DNA of 5,701 bases, taken from contig CADCWH010000281.1 of NCBI GenBank assembly GCA_902806395.1, positions 1 to 5,701 of the forward strand, written 5' to 3'. Made by a program: the position numbers and the translations under genes. Below the pieces are notes generated by a model that saw nothing but the letters and a program-made list of their open reading frames with translations, did not search any database and had not been told where the DNA came from. This document shows, one piece after another, positions 1 to 5,701 of this stretch; the stretch's first letter is position 1, and every line of letters starts with the position of its first letter. This DNA is from an uncultured Thermomicrobiales bacterium. GTDB lineage: Bacteria > Chloroflexota > Chloroflexia > Thermomicrobiales > UBA6265.

Positions 1-10
1 AGGCCGATGT

Positions 11-17
11 GGGGGAG
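11..17 (+). promoter_or_regulatory. Candidate ribosome binding site of ftsZ
   Basis: GGGGGAG lies 4 bases before the ATG at 22. It is the only Shine-Dalgarno-like stretch near the two early ATGs and favours 22 over 7. The spacing is shorter than usual, and bases upstream of the window are not visible, so this is a tentative call. Confidence 0.4.
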
Positions 18-21
18 AGCG

Positions 22-1542
22 ATGCAGAACCGTGGGCGAGGGTCGGGCAGGCCACCGGGAATCCGAGTCCATGGGGGTGGAATCCCCCGGCCAGTCCAGT
101 CCGAGCCCACGCTCCCGGTCGATGAGGGAGTCCCTGCCGAGGGGCAGGACGAGCGCGACCGGCGGCCGTCAGTTTCGGCCACTTCTCCTGCCGTAGTGAA
201 CCCGGGTCCCGATGCGCGTGCCGTACCGGGTGGTCGCCCGGCTCAGACGCCGGCTCCGGCTCCGGCCCCGTCCCACGCGGAACCAGTGGTGCCCGCGGGA
301 CGCGGCACCACCGTGGCGGACGACCCGTTCGACGATGAGATCGATGAGCACGAGTTCTCGTCGTTCGCCAGGATCAAGGTGATCGGAGTCGGGGGGGGCG
401 GCGGTAACGCGGTCAACCGGATGATCCGGGCTGGGGTGGAGAACGTCGAGTTCGTCGCCGTCAACACCGATGCCCAGGCCCTGCTGAACAACGAGGCGCC
501 GACGGCAGTCCGGATCGGCGACAAGCTGACCAAGGGCCTCGGCGCCGGTGGGCGACCCGCCGTCGGCGAACGCGCCGCCGAGGAGAGCGCGGAGGGCCTG
601 GCCGGGCTGATGCGCGGTGCCGACATGATCTTCATCACCGCCGGGATGGGCGGCGGCACCGGGACCGGCGCCTCACCGACCATCGCCAAGCTCGCCAAGC
701 AGGCGGGGGCCCTGACGGTGGCCGTGGTCACGCGGCCCTTCGAGTTCGAGGGTGCCAAGCGGCGCCGGTCGGCCGAGGAGGGCATCCAGGCCCTGCGCGA
801 GGTGGTCGACGCCCTGATCACGATCCCCAACGAGCGCCTGCTCCAGATGGTGGACCCTAAGACGTCGATCAGCGATGCGTTCCAGATCGCGGACGACGTG
901 CTCCGGCAGGGCATCGCCGGGATCTCCGACCTGATCACCAAGCCCGGCGTCATCAACCTCGACTTCGCCGACGTGAAGACCATCATGGAGAACGCCGGGT
1001 CGGCACTGATGGCGATCGGCTTCGGTACGGGGGAGAACCGCTGCATCGACGCTGCCCGGGAGGCCATCGAGAGCCCGTTGTTGGAGATGAGCATCCAGGG
1101 CGCGACCGGGGTCCTCTACAACGTGACCGGTGGCAGCAATCTGACCCTGGTCGAGACGAGCGAAGCGGCGGACATCATCCGCTCGGCCGCCGACGAGGAC
1201 GCCGAGATCATCTACGGCACCAGTATCGACGAATCGCTGGGAGACGGGGTGATGATCACCCTGATCGCCACCGGCTTTGACGAGCGCCCTGACGGCTATT
1301 CCCACGGGCGGGTCTTCAGTCGAGAGCGCCTCGCCGTCACCCAATCATCGGTCGAGCGGGACCGGGACCGTGGTGATCGGGACCGGGACCGAGATCGAGA
1401 TCGGCATCTCCGGACAGGGATGCCGGGCGTCTCGTCATCCGTCCCCCCGGTGACGACGCGGCCCCAACCGCCCGCGCCAGTGCTGCCGGAGGACAACTGG
1501 GAAGAGGAGCCGTCCATCATCCGCTTCCTGCGGGACCGCTAA
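22..1542 (+). CDS. ftsZ: Cell division GTPase FtsZ with long N-terminal extension
   Basis: FtsZ is the tubulin-like GTPase that polymerises at midcell into the Z ring and recruits the division machinery. Numbering from the ATG at 22 (506 aa), residues 1-115 are a low-complexity Pro/Ala/Arg/Gly-rich extension. The Rossmann-type GTPase core begins near 116, with a glycine-rich nucleotide loop at 122-128. The tubulin signature GGGTGTG lies at 210-216. The T7 catalytic loop NLDFAD is at 312-317, with N312, D314 and D317 present. The core ends near 423. A variable linker with an Arg-Asp repeat (446-461) follows, and the last 14 residues (about 493-506, ending in IIRFLRDR) match the conserved C-terminal peptide that binds partners such as FtsA or SepF. 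Most FtsZ proteins are about 350-400 aa, so both ends are long. Start choice: the ATG at 22 follows a purine-rich GGGGGAG. An in-frame ATG at 7 (511 aa) is possible, and the frame is still open at base 1, so the true start could lie outside the window. The function is certain; the start is not. Confidence 0.97.
   Translation: MQNRGRGSGRPPGIRVHGGGIPRPVQSEPTLPVDEGVPAEGQDERDRRPSVSATSPAVVNPGPDARAVPGGRPAQTPAPAPAPSHAEPVVPAGRGTTVADDPFDDEIDEHEFSSFARIKVIGVGGGGGNAVNRMIRAGVENVEFVAVNTDAQALLNNEAPTAVRIGDKLTKGLGAGGRPAVGERAAEESAEGLAGLMRGADMIFITAGMGGGTGTGASPTIAKLAKQAGALTVAVVTRPFEFEGAKRRRSAEEGIQALREVVDALITIPNERLLQMVDPKTSISDAFQIADDVLRQGIAGISDLITKPGVINLDFADVKTIMENAGSALMAIGFGTGENRCIDAAREAIESPLLEMSIQGATGVLYNVTGGSNLTLVETSEAADIIRSAADEDAEIIYGTSIDESLGDGVMITLIATGFDERPDGYSHGRVFSRERLAVTQSSVERDRDRGDRDRDRDRDRHLRTGMPGVSSSVPPVTTRPQPPAPVLPEDNWEEEPSIIRFLRDR
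1357..1404 (+). repeat. Hexanucleotide-type Arg-Asp repeat inside the ftsZ linker
   Basis: This tract encodes eight Arg-Asp steps interrupted once by an inserted Gly ([16 protein letters not shown]). At DNA level it is built from near-repeats of CGGGAC and CGAGAT, which suggests expansion by slippage or unequal exchange. It sits in the disordered C-terminal linker between the FtsZ core and the C-terminal peptide, a region known to vary in length and sequence between species. Confidence 0.85.
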
Positions 1543-1566
1543 GGCGCAGTGCGGCACACGGCCGGG

Positions 1567-1595
1567 AGCGGCGTCGATCGCTCGATCGAGCCGCT
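1567..1595 (+). terminator. Terminator-like hairpin downstream of ftsZ
   Basis: It begins 24 bases after the ftsZ stop. AGCGGC (1567-1572) pairs with GCCGCT (1590-1595). After one bulged G (1573), TCGATC (1574-1579) pairs with GATCGA (1584-1589) around a four-base loop, GCTC. That gives 12 base pairs in all. No T-run follows, so if it ends ftsZ transcription it is not a canonical intrinsic terminator. It may instead protect the 3' end of the mRNA or assist Rho-dependent ending. Confidence 0.5.
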
Positions 1596-1632
1596 GGGGT
1601 AGTCGCACCCACTCACCTGCCCAGATGAGCGG

Positions 1633-1660
1633 TTGGGTCGAGCGCCTGGTTTGCTATCCT
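1633..1660 (+). promoter_or_regulatory. Candidate promoter with extended -10 for the oxidoreductase-nrdR-transporter unit
   Basis: A -35-like TTGGGT (1633-1638), a 16-base spacer and a -10-like TATCCT (1655-1660) are present. The -10 element is preceded by TG at 1652-1653, giving an extended -10. Transcription would start near 1666-1668, about 208 bases before the next gene. The local sequence is less GC-rich than its surroundings. No experimental support is visible, and in a GC-rich genome chance matches of this quality do occur. Confidence 0.4.
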
Positions 1661-1678
1661 GAAGACGTCACGAGGGGG

Positions 1679-1706
1679 AAGGACCCGGCCGACTGGCCGG
1701 GTCCTT
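1679..1706 (+). terminator. Perfect 12-bp hairpin followed by a short T-run
   Basis: AAGGACCCGGCC (1679-1690) is perfectly complementary to GGCCGGGTCCTT (1695-1706) around the loop GACT, and the bases after the stem read TCGTCACTTC. The GC-rich stem with an A/T-ended base and a short T-stretch (1705-1707) looks like an intrinsic terminator. It starts only about 12 bases after the predicted start site of the promoter before it. It may terminate leftover ftsZ transcripts, act as an early attenuator, or be a 5' stabilising stem for the downstream mRNA. Confidence 0.6.
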
Positions 1707-1780
1707 TCGTCACTTCTCGCGGGCCATGACGCGGGCCGAGGCTGGCGAGCGGCGAGACGCAGCCGAAGCCCGAGTCACAC

Positions 1781-1860
1781 CTTCTCCCATCTGACGTCCC
1801 CGGCGCGTGACCTCGCCCGTCATCCTATCGCCCCCGTCCCTGATGCCTCCCACCCCATCT
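1781..1860 (+). promoter_or_regulatory. C-rich, G-poor leader stretch, possible Rho loading region
   Basis: By hand count these 80 bases hold 41 C and 13 G, a strong strand bias not seen in the neighbouring genes, and few stable stems are apparent. C-rich, G-poor, unstructured RNA is the known signature of Rho utilisation sites. The stretch lies in the untranslated leader just before the oxidoreductase gene. The Rho reading is inference. The rest of the 1543-1874 intergenic region holds only the two hairpins and the candidate promoter. Confidence 0.3.
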
Positions 1861-1862
1861 CC

Positions 1863-1867
1863 GAGGG
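1863..1867 (+). promoter_or_regulatory. Ribosome binding site of the oxidoreductase gene
   Basis: GAGGG sits 7 bases before the ATG at 1875, which is good Shine-Dalgarno spacing. It supports this start, directly upstream of the first folded domain. Confidence 0.65.
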
Positions 1868-1874
1868 TTGACTC

Positions 1875-3551
1875 ATGGCCAAGCCCACTTCCCCCGACAT
1901 GTTCGACGCCGCATTTCCCATCCTCACCGAGGGACAGATTGATGTCCTGAGGACCTATGGGGCCGAACGGGAGATCACGGTCGGGGAGGACTTGTTTCAC
2001 CAGGGCGAACGGTCACTTGACTTCTTTGTCCTCCTAGAGGGCGAGGTCGAGCTGCTGGAGCATCTGGCAGACGAGGACCGCTCGATCTCGACTCGTGGCC
2101 CCGGCCACTTCTTTGGCGAGATTAACATGCTGACCGGTCAGGCGGTGATCCTGACCGCGCGGGTGCGGAAGGCGGGCCGGGTCCTGCAATTGTCGGTGCC
2201 CGCGATCAAAGAGGTCGTCCAGCAGCAGCCACGCCTCAGCGACCTGATCCTGCAGGCGTTCATCCTGCGACGGACGATCCTAGTCAAATTGGGCACGGGT
2301 GGACGGGTCGTAGGGAGCCTGCACTCGGCCGACACGACGCGGCTACTGACGTTCATGGCACGGAACCGGCTGCCGCACGCGTTCCTCGACCTAGATGAAG
2401 ATCCCGAGGCCGAACCGTTCCTGCGCCGGGCGGGAGGCCAACCGGGTCCCGATCCCTACCTGGTCTGGCAGGGGACGCAGGCGAATCTCAATCCCACCAA
2501 TCGTCAGCTCGCCGAGTGGATGGGGTTGGATCGCAAGGCCGACCTTGACGAGCGCTACGACGTGGTCGTGATCGGGGCCGGGCCGGCCGGTCTGGGGTCG
2601 GCGGTCAACGCGTCCTCGGAAGGTCTCCGCGTCTTGGTGGTCGACAAGTACGCCGTCGGGGGACAAGCGGGGACCTCGTCGCGGATCGAGAACTACCTGG
2701 GCTTCCCGGCGGGGCTCTCGGGCGCCGACCTGACGACTCGGGCCCATATCCAGGCCGAGAAGTTCGGAACCCGGATCAGCGTCCCCCATCAGGCGGTCGG
2801 CCTGGCCCGTGACGGCGACGACCTCCAGGTCACCCTGGACGATACCTGCACGGTACGGGCGCGATCAGTGATCGTGGCGACGGGAGTCAGGTACCGGCGG
2901 CCACCGGTCGACCGACTGGACGAGTTCGACGGGATGGACGTGTTCTATGCCGCGACCGACATGGAGGCGAGGCGGTGCATGGGACGGGCGGTCGCGGTGA
3001 TAGGCGGGGGGAACTCGGCTGGCCAGGCCGCGTTGTTCCTCGCCCGCAGCGGCTTGGACGTGACGATCGTGATCCGGCGGGAAGGACTGGCCGACACCAT
3101 GTCTAGGTATCTGATCGACCAGATCGAGAACCTGCCAGAAATCTCGCTGCGACCGTTCACCGAGTGCCGGGCGCTGCTCGGAGCGGACCGGCTGGAGGGG
3201 GTCGAGGTCGAGGACATCCGGACGGGCGAGCGGGACACCCTACCCGTCGGGGCGCTCTTCATGATGATCGGGGCCGACCCCCAAACCGACTGGCTCGCCG
3301 GCACGCTCGCGGTGGACGAGAAGGGGTTCATCCTGACGGGGGCGGACCTGGAGGACTATGTGTCCGACCGCGAGCGGGGTCGGGACCCGATGCCGATGGA
3401 GACGAGCATGCCGGGGGTCTTCGCCGTTGGGGATGTCCGGAGCGGATCCGTGAAGCGGGTCGCGTCGAGCGTCGGCGAAGGCTCGATGGCGGTCCAGTAC
3501 CTGCACCGCTATTTGTCCGACCAGTACGCCGGCCGGACGACCCCGGCATGA
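1875..3551 (+). CDS. Cyclic-nucleotide-binding-type / glutaredoxin-like / thioredoxin-reductase-like FAD oxidoreductase fusion
   Basis: This 558-aa, probably cytosolic protein has three parts. Residues about 10-135 form a CAP/CNB-type beta-roll (FFGE at 79-82) with no helix-turn-helix. Residues about 142-218 resemble a glutaredoxin fold, with SLHSADT where CxxC would be and a probable cis-Pro at 194. Residues about 227-553 are a thioredoxin-reductase-like flavoenzyme. In that part, FAD binding is shown by GAGPAG (234-239), D257, the ATG motif (335-337) and the late GD (519-520). NADPH binding is shown by GGGNSA (377-382) and R401-R402, which fit a 2'-phosphate site. The usual CATC redox pair is replaced by AATD at 359-362. 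The whole protein has only three cysteines (325, 368, 431), so a dithiol thioredoxin-reductase mechanism is unlikely. The CNB cassette also lacks its phosphate-binding Arg. Similar fusions are known in actinobacteria and Chloroflexota under names such as FAD-dependent oxidoreductase; their substrate is unclear to me. nrdR follows 34 bases later, probably co-transcribed. The architecture is firm; the reaction is unknown. Confidence 0.92.
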   Translation: MAKPTSPDMFDAAFPILTEGQIDVLRTYGAEREITVGEDLFHQGERSLDFFVLLEGEVELLEHLADEDRSISTRGPGHFFGEINMLTGQAVILTARVRKAGRVLQLSVPAIKEVVQQQPRLSDLILQAFILRRTILVKLGTGGRVVGSLHSADTTRLLTFMARNRLPHAFLDLDEDPEAEPFLRRAGGQPGPDPYLVWQGTQANLNPTNRQLAEWMGLDRKADLDERYDVVVIGAGPAGLGSAVNASSEGLRVLVVDKYAVGGQAGTSSRIENYLGFPAGLSGADLTTRAHIQAEKFGTRISVPHQAVGLARDGDDLQVTLDDTCTVRARSVIVATGVRYRRPPVDRLDEFDGMDVFYAATDMEARRCMGRAVAVIGGGNSAGQAALFLARSGLDVTIVIRREGLADTMSRYLIDQIENLPEISLRPFTECRALLGADRLEGVEVEDIRTGERDTLPVGALFMMIGADPQTDWLAGTLAVDEKGFILTGADLEDYVSDRERGRDPMPMETSMPGVFAVGDVRSGSVKRVASSVGEGSMAVQYLHRYLSDQYAGRTTPA

Positions 3552-3569
3552 TGCCGATCGCCATCACAC

Positions 3570-3574
3570 GAGGG
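3570..3574 (+). promoter_or_regulatory. Candidate ribosome binding site of nrdR
   Basis: GAGGG lies 11 bases before the ATG at 3586, a slightly long spacing. It overlaps an alternative in-frame GTG at 3574, which has no binding site of its own. This favours the ATG at 3586, the start that gives the family's usual MRCPFC opening. Confidence 0.45.
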
Positions 3575-3585
3575 TGGGACGACTG

Positions 3586-4059
3586 ATGCGGTGCCCGTTT
3601 TGCCAGGCGCGGGACACCCGCGTGATCGATAGCCGGGAGTTGACCGGGGGCGAATCGATCCGCCGCCGCCGCGAGTGCCCCGTCTGCTCGCGGCGGTTCA
3701 CGACGTACGAGCGGGTCGAGCAAGCCGGGCTGGTGGTCGTCAAGACCGACGGTCGCCGCGAGGCATTCAATCCGGAGAAGTTGCGCCAGAAGTTGCGGGT
3801 GGCCCTGACCAAGCGACCGGTCGGGGAGAGCGACATCGACGCCCTGGTGCAGCGAGTCGAGGCCCGGATGCTGGAGGCGGGAACGGCCGAGGTGCCCTCC
3901 AGCGCGATTGGCGAGGCGGCACTGCGGGAGTTGAAGGCGCTGGACCAAGTGGCCTACATCCGCTTCGCCTCCGTCTATCGGCGGTTCGCCGATCTGGACG
4001 ACCTGCGCCGGGAGATGGAGGATCTGAACGCGGAGGGGGGCGCGACCCGGACTGTGTAG
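3586..4059 (+). CDS. nrdR: Transcriptional repressor NrdR
   Basis: NrdR represses ribonucleotide reductase operons by binding paired NrdR boxes. Its ATP-cone senses ATP versus dATP and so ties dNTP supply to need. The 157-aa length is typical. The N-terminal zinc ribbon has C3, C6, C31 and C34 in two CxxC pairs, with a basic RRRRECPVCSRRFTTYER stretch around the second pair that is highly characteristic. An ATP-cone follows at about 49-139, beginning VVKTDGRREAFNPEKL and ending near VAYIRFASVYRRF. The start at 3586 was chosen over the GTG at 3574 because NrdR proteins begin MxCPxC. It lies 34 bases after the oxidoreductase and 48 bases before the transporter, consistent with one operon. I see no ribonucleotide reductase gene and no obvious NrdR box in the window, so its targets lie elsewhere. 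Confidence 0.97.
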   Translation: MRCPFCQARDTRVIDSRELTGGESIRRRRECPVCSRRFTTYERVEQAGLVVVKTDGRREAFNPEKLRQKLRVALTKRPVGESDIDALVQRVEARMLEAGTAEVPSSAIGEAALRELKALDQVAYIRFASVYRRFADLDDLRREMEDLNAEGGATRTV

Positions 4060-4107
4060 GGACGACGCCGATCGCGCGGGCGATCCGGATGCGGCGGGAT
4101 CGCTGCC

Positions 4108-5415
4108 GTGACGATCGTCTCGGCCAGACGGGGGATGCGGGTGGTGCGGGTCGCGGGCTCGAGCGAGGGGGAGGCGGGACGGCTGTCGGCGGGACGGCGC
4201 CCGATCGACCCGGTGGTACTGCTCTTCGTCGCGTTCGGGTCGTTCGGGGTGATGTTCGGCGTCTGGCAGGTGGCGCTGGCGGACCTGCGGCGGGCGCTGG
4301 ACGTGTCCGAGGGGCCCCTGGGCCTGGCGATCACGGTCTCGGTGGTGGCGTCGTTCCCGGCGATGCTGGCGGCCGGGCGGGTGGCGGACCGATTCGGGGC
4401 GCGGGCACTGATCGCCGGTGGTGCCGTGAGCATGGCCTGCGTGTTCCTGGCCGTGACCCAGATCGGCAGCTACGCCGCGCTTGTGGCGACGATCCTAGTG
4501 TTCCTGACGTCGTCGGGCATCTACGATGTCGGGATCAACGCCTCGGCGGTGATTCAGGAACGGCGGACGGCGCGGCCGATCATGTCGTTGTTCCACGCCG
4601 CGTTCAGCGCGGGCGGGGCGACCGGGGCGATCTTGGCCGGGGTGGGCATCTCGGCCGGGTTGCCGTTCCGATCGTTATATGTTGCCGTGGCCTGCCTGCT
4701 GGCGGTGGTGGCGACACTGTTCTGGCTGGCGGGGGAACGCGAGCGGCCCCGTCCCGGGGCGGAGGGCGCGAACGGGCGATCGAGCCTGGTCCGCAACCCG
4801 CTGGTGCTGACGCTGGCGGTGATCGTCAGCCTGGCGTTCCTCGGGGAGGGGGCGATGGAGACCTGGTCCTCCATCTACCTGCGCGATTTCTTGGGGTTCT
4901 CGGCGGTGGTCGGGGCCTCGGGTGTCGCGGTGTTCCACCTCTCGATGGCGATCGGCCGGGCGACGACCTCGTTGGTCGTCCGGCGCCTCGGTCGGACCCG
5001 GACGTTGACCATGGCCGGTGGGCTCGCGGTGGCTGGCAACGTCGTCGCGCTGGGGACGGAGCGAGCGCCGCTCATCCTGGGCGGGTTTATCCTCGTGGGG
5101 GTGGCCCTGTCGTCGGTCGCTCCGGTGGCCCTGTCGCTGGGGGGTGACCTGGTGCCGGGTCGGACCGGCCAGGTGAGCGCACTGCTGATGACGATCGGCT
5201 ATGCCGGCTTCTCGATCGGTCCGTCGGTGATCGGGCTGACGGCCGAGGTGGCCAGCCTGCGACTGGCCCTGTGGATCGTGACCTTGGTCGGACTGGGGAT
5301 CATCGTGCTCTCGACCAGGGTGCCAAACATCGCGGTGGGCGGGGACCGTGCGGCGAGTGACGCAGCGGTCGTGGTCGACCCACCGGCCGAAGGGGGAACC
5401 CAGACGTTGGCCTGA
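4108..5415 (+). CDS. MFS transporter, YbjJ-like
   Basis: This 435-aa integral membrane protein of the major facilitator superfamily shows about twelve hydrophobic segments in two halves, starting near residue 35. A polar, Arg/Pro-rich central loop falls at about 208-230. The family's motif A is GRVADRFGAR at 90-99, between helices 2 and 3. The stretches GINASAVIQERR (142-153), MSLFHAAFSAGG (159-170) and GAMETWSSIYLRD (248-260) recall the YbjJ-like branch; this is from memory and moderately confident. The substrate cannot be told from sequence. The GTG start at 4108 leaves a 32-residue basic leader; an in-frame ATG at 4135 would also keep all helices, and neither start has a convincing Shine-Dalgarno. 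The C-terminal tail (about 405-435) is hydrophilic. It is probably translated from the same mRNA as nrdR. The gene ends 106 bases before a convergent thioredoxin gene. Confidence 0.88.
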   Translation: MTIVSARRGMRVVRVAGSSEGEAGRLSAGRRPIDPVVLLFVAFGSFGVMFGVWQVALADLRRALDVSEGPLGLAITVSVVASFPAMLAAGRVADRFGARALIAGGAVSMACVFLAVTQIGSYAALVATILVFLTSSGIYDVGINASAVIQERRTARPIMSLFHAAFSAGGATGAILAGVGISAGLPFRSLYVAVACLLAVVATLFWLAGERERPRPGAEGANGRSSLVRNPLVLTLAVIVSLAFLGEGAMETWSSIYLRDFLGFSAVVGASGVAVFHLSMAIGRATTSLVVRRLGRTRTLTMAGGLAVAGNVVALGTERAPLILGGFILVGVALSSVAPVALSLGGDLVPGRTGQVSALLMTIGYAGFSIGPSVIGLTAEVASLRLALWIVTLVGLGIIVLSTRVPNIAVGGDRAASDAAVVVDPPAEGGTQTLA

Positions 5416-5458
5416 TCGACGCTCGCTGGCCGTCGGAACGCCGTGGCCGGGACGCGAT

Positions 5459-5489
5459 GAGGGGGCCGCGACCAGGTCGCGACCCCCTC
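5459..5489. terminator. Hairpin between convergent genes, possible two-way terminator
   Basis: GAGGGGG (5459-5465) pairs with CCCCCTC (5483-5489). After one C/A mismatch, CGCGAC (5467-5472) pairs with GTCGCG (5476-5481) around a CAG loop. It sits 43 bases after the transporter stop and 32 bases beyond the thioredoxin stop on the other strand, so it could serve both transcripts. Neither side has a clear T-run, so efficiency is uncertain. Confidence 0.6.
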
Positions 5490-5521
5490 GGGTTCGGTCG
5501 ATATAAGAGATAGCGGCTCGG

Positions 5522-5701
5522 CTAGGAAGAGACGGGCTGCACCAGGTGTGTCTCGAGGCGGTCGGTCAACGCGCGCTTCGGCATGGCACCGATGATCTGC
5601 TCGACCTTCTCGCCACCCTTGAACAGCATCATGGTCGGGATGCTGGTGATGCCGAATTGGGCCGCATACTGCTGGTGGTCGTCGATGTTGACCTTGGCGA
5701 T
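5522..5701 (-). CDS. trxA: Thioredoxin, C-terminal part (cut by window edge)
   Basis: Reading the - strand from the window edge gives 59 residues and a TAG stop at 5522-5524. The stretch KVNIDDHQQYAAQFGITSIPTMMLFKGG is shown by its key parts: the strand KVNID, the FGITSIPT segment with the conserved cis-Pro after SI, and the MLFKGG turn. It is followed by the G-x-P-K-x-x-L helix typical of thioredoxins. About the last 55-60% of a roughly 107-aa protein is present; the WCGPC active site lies beyond the window. Thioredoxin reduces protein disulfides in the cytosol and can supply electrons to ribonucleotide reductase. It is convergent with the transporter, so it is not in that operon. Confidence 0.93.
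   Translation of the reverse strand: MAKVNIDDHQQYAAQFGITSIPTMMLFKGGEKVEQIIGAMPKRALTDRLETHLVQPVSS

Noticed and set aside
243..1094. Long - strand open frame opposite ftsZ
   Set aside because: It is antisense to the conserved FtsZ core; the Ser/Ala/Pro-rich translation has no recognisable motif.
1718..1737. Direct repeat CGCGGGCC with a 4-base spacer, as a possible operator
   Set aside because: Short, GC-only and single-occurrence; easily by chance at this base composition, and it matches no known operator.
1726..1794. A 22-codon ORF in the leader before the oxidoreductase, as a possible leader peptide
   Set aside because: No Shine-Dalgarno precedes it, and it shows no run of regulatory codons or amino acids.
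1543..1874. Search for a riboswitch, T-box or tRNA in the largest intergenic region
   Set aside because: No conserved T-box sequence, tRNA cloverleaf or familiar riboswitch core was seen; only the hairpins, promoter-like element and C-rich leader can be supported.
3552..3585. NrdR box near nrdR as evidence of autoregulation
   Set aside because: No paired AT-rich NrdR-box palindromes are visible here or in the upstream leader.
3675..5147. A 490-codon open frame on the + strand across nrdR and the transporter
   Set aside because: It overlaps two well-recognised genes in another frame. Its translation is Gly/Arg-rich with no domain, as expected for out-of-frame reading of GC-rich coding DNA.

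Overview
This 5.7 kb window is a GC-rich, gene-dense stretch of bacterial chromosome with housekeeping content. No phage, transposon, CRISPR, tRNA or rRNA signal was seen. The genes, their G/C-ending codons, and the FtsZ and transporter sequences fit a member of the Chloroflexota (Thermomicrobia/Sphaerobacter-like or Limnocylindria-like). That placement is inference from remembered family resemblance, not from a search.

Layout, left to right. (1) ftsZ on the + strand, with an unusually long disordered N-terminal extension, an Arg-Asp repeat in its C-terminal linker and an intact C-terminal partner-binding peptide. (2) A 332-base intergenic region holding a hairpin just after ftsZ, a candidate extended -10 promoter, a second perfect 12-bp hairpin directly after that promoter, and a C-rich, G-poor leader. 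(3) A three-part fusion protein: cyclic-nucleotide-binding-type domain, cysteine-free glutaredoxin-like domain, and thioredoxin-reductase-like FAD/NADPH oxidoreductase. (4) nrdR, the zinc/ATP-cone repressor of ribonucleotide reductase genes, 34 bases later. (5) A 12-helix-type MFS transporter 48 bases after nrdR. (6) A hairpin between convergent genes, then the C-terminal third of a thioredoxin gene on the - strand, cut by the window edge.

The oxidoreductase, nrdR and the transporter are closely spaced on one strand and probably form one transcription unit, expressed separately from ftsZ. The shared theme is loose: cell division (FtsZ), dNTP supply (NrdR) and thiol/flavin redox (the oxidoreductase and thioredoxin). 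Thioredoxin is a classical electron donor to ribonucleotide reductase, so the neighbourhood is suggestive. However, the reductase-like protein has lost the CxxC pair needed to reduce thioredoxin in the usual way.

The most interesting item is the oxidoreductase fusion, in which three conserved active or ligand sites all appear changed, together with the layered control signals in front of it. I see no evidence for a wholly new multi-gene system.
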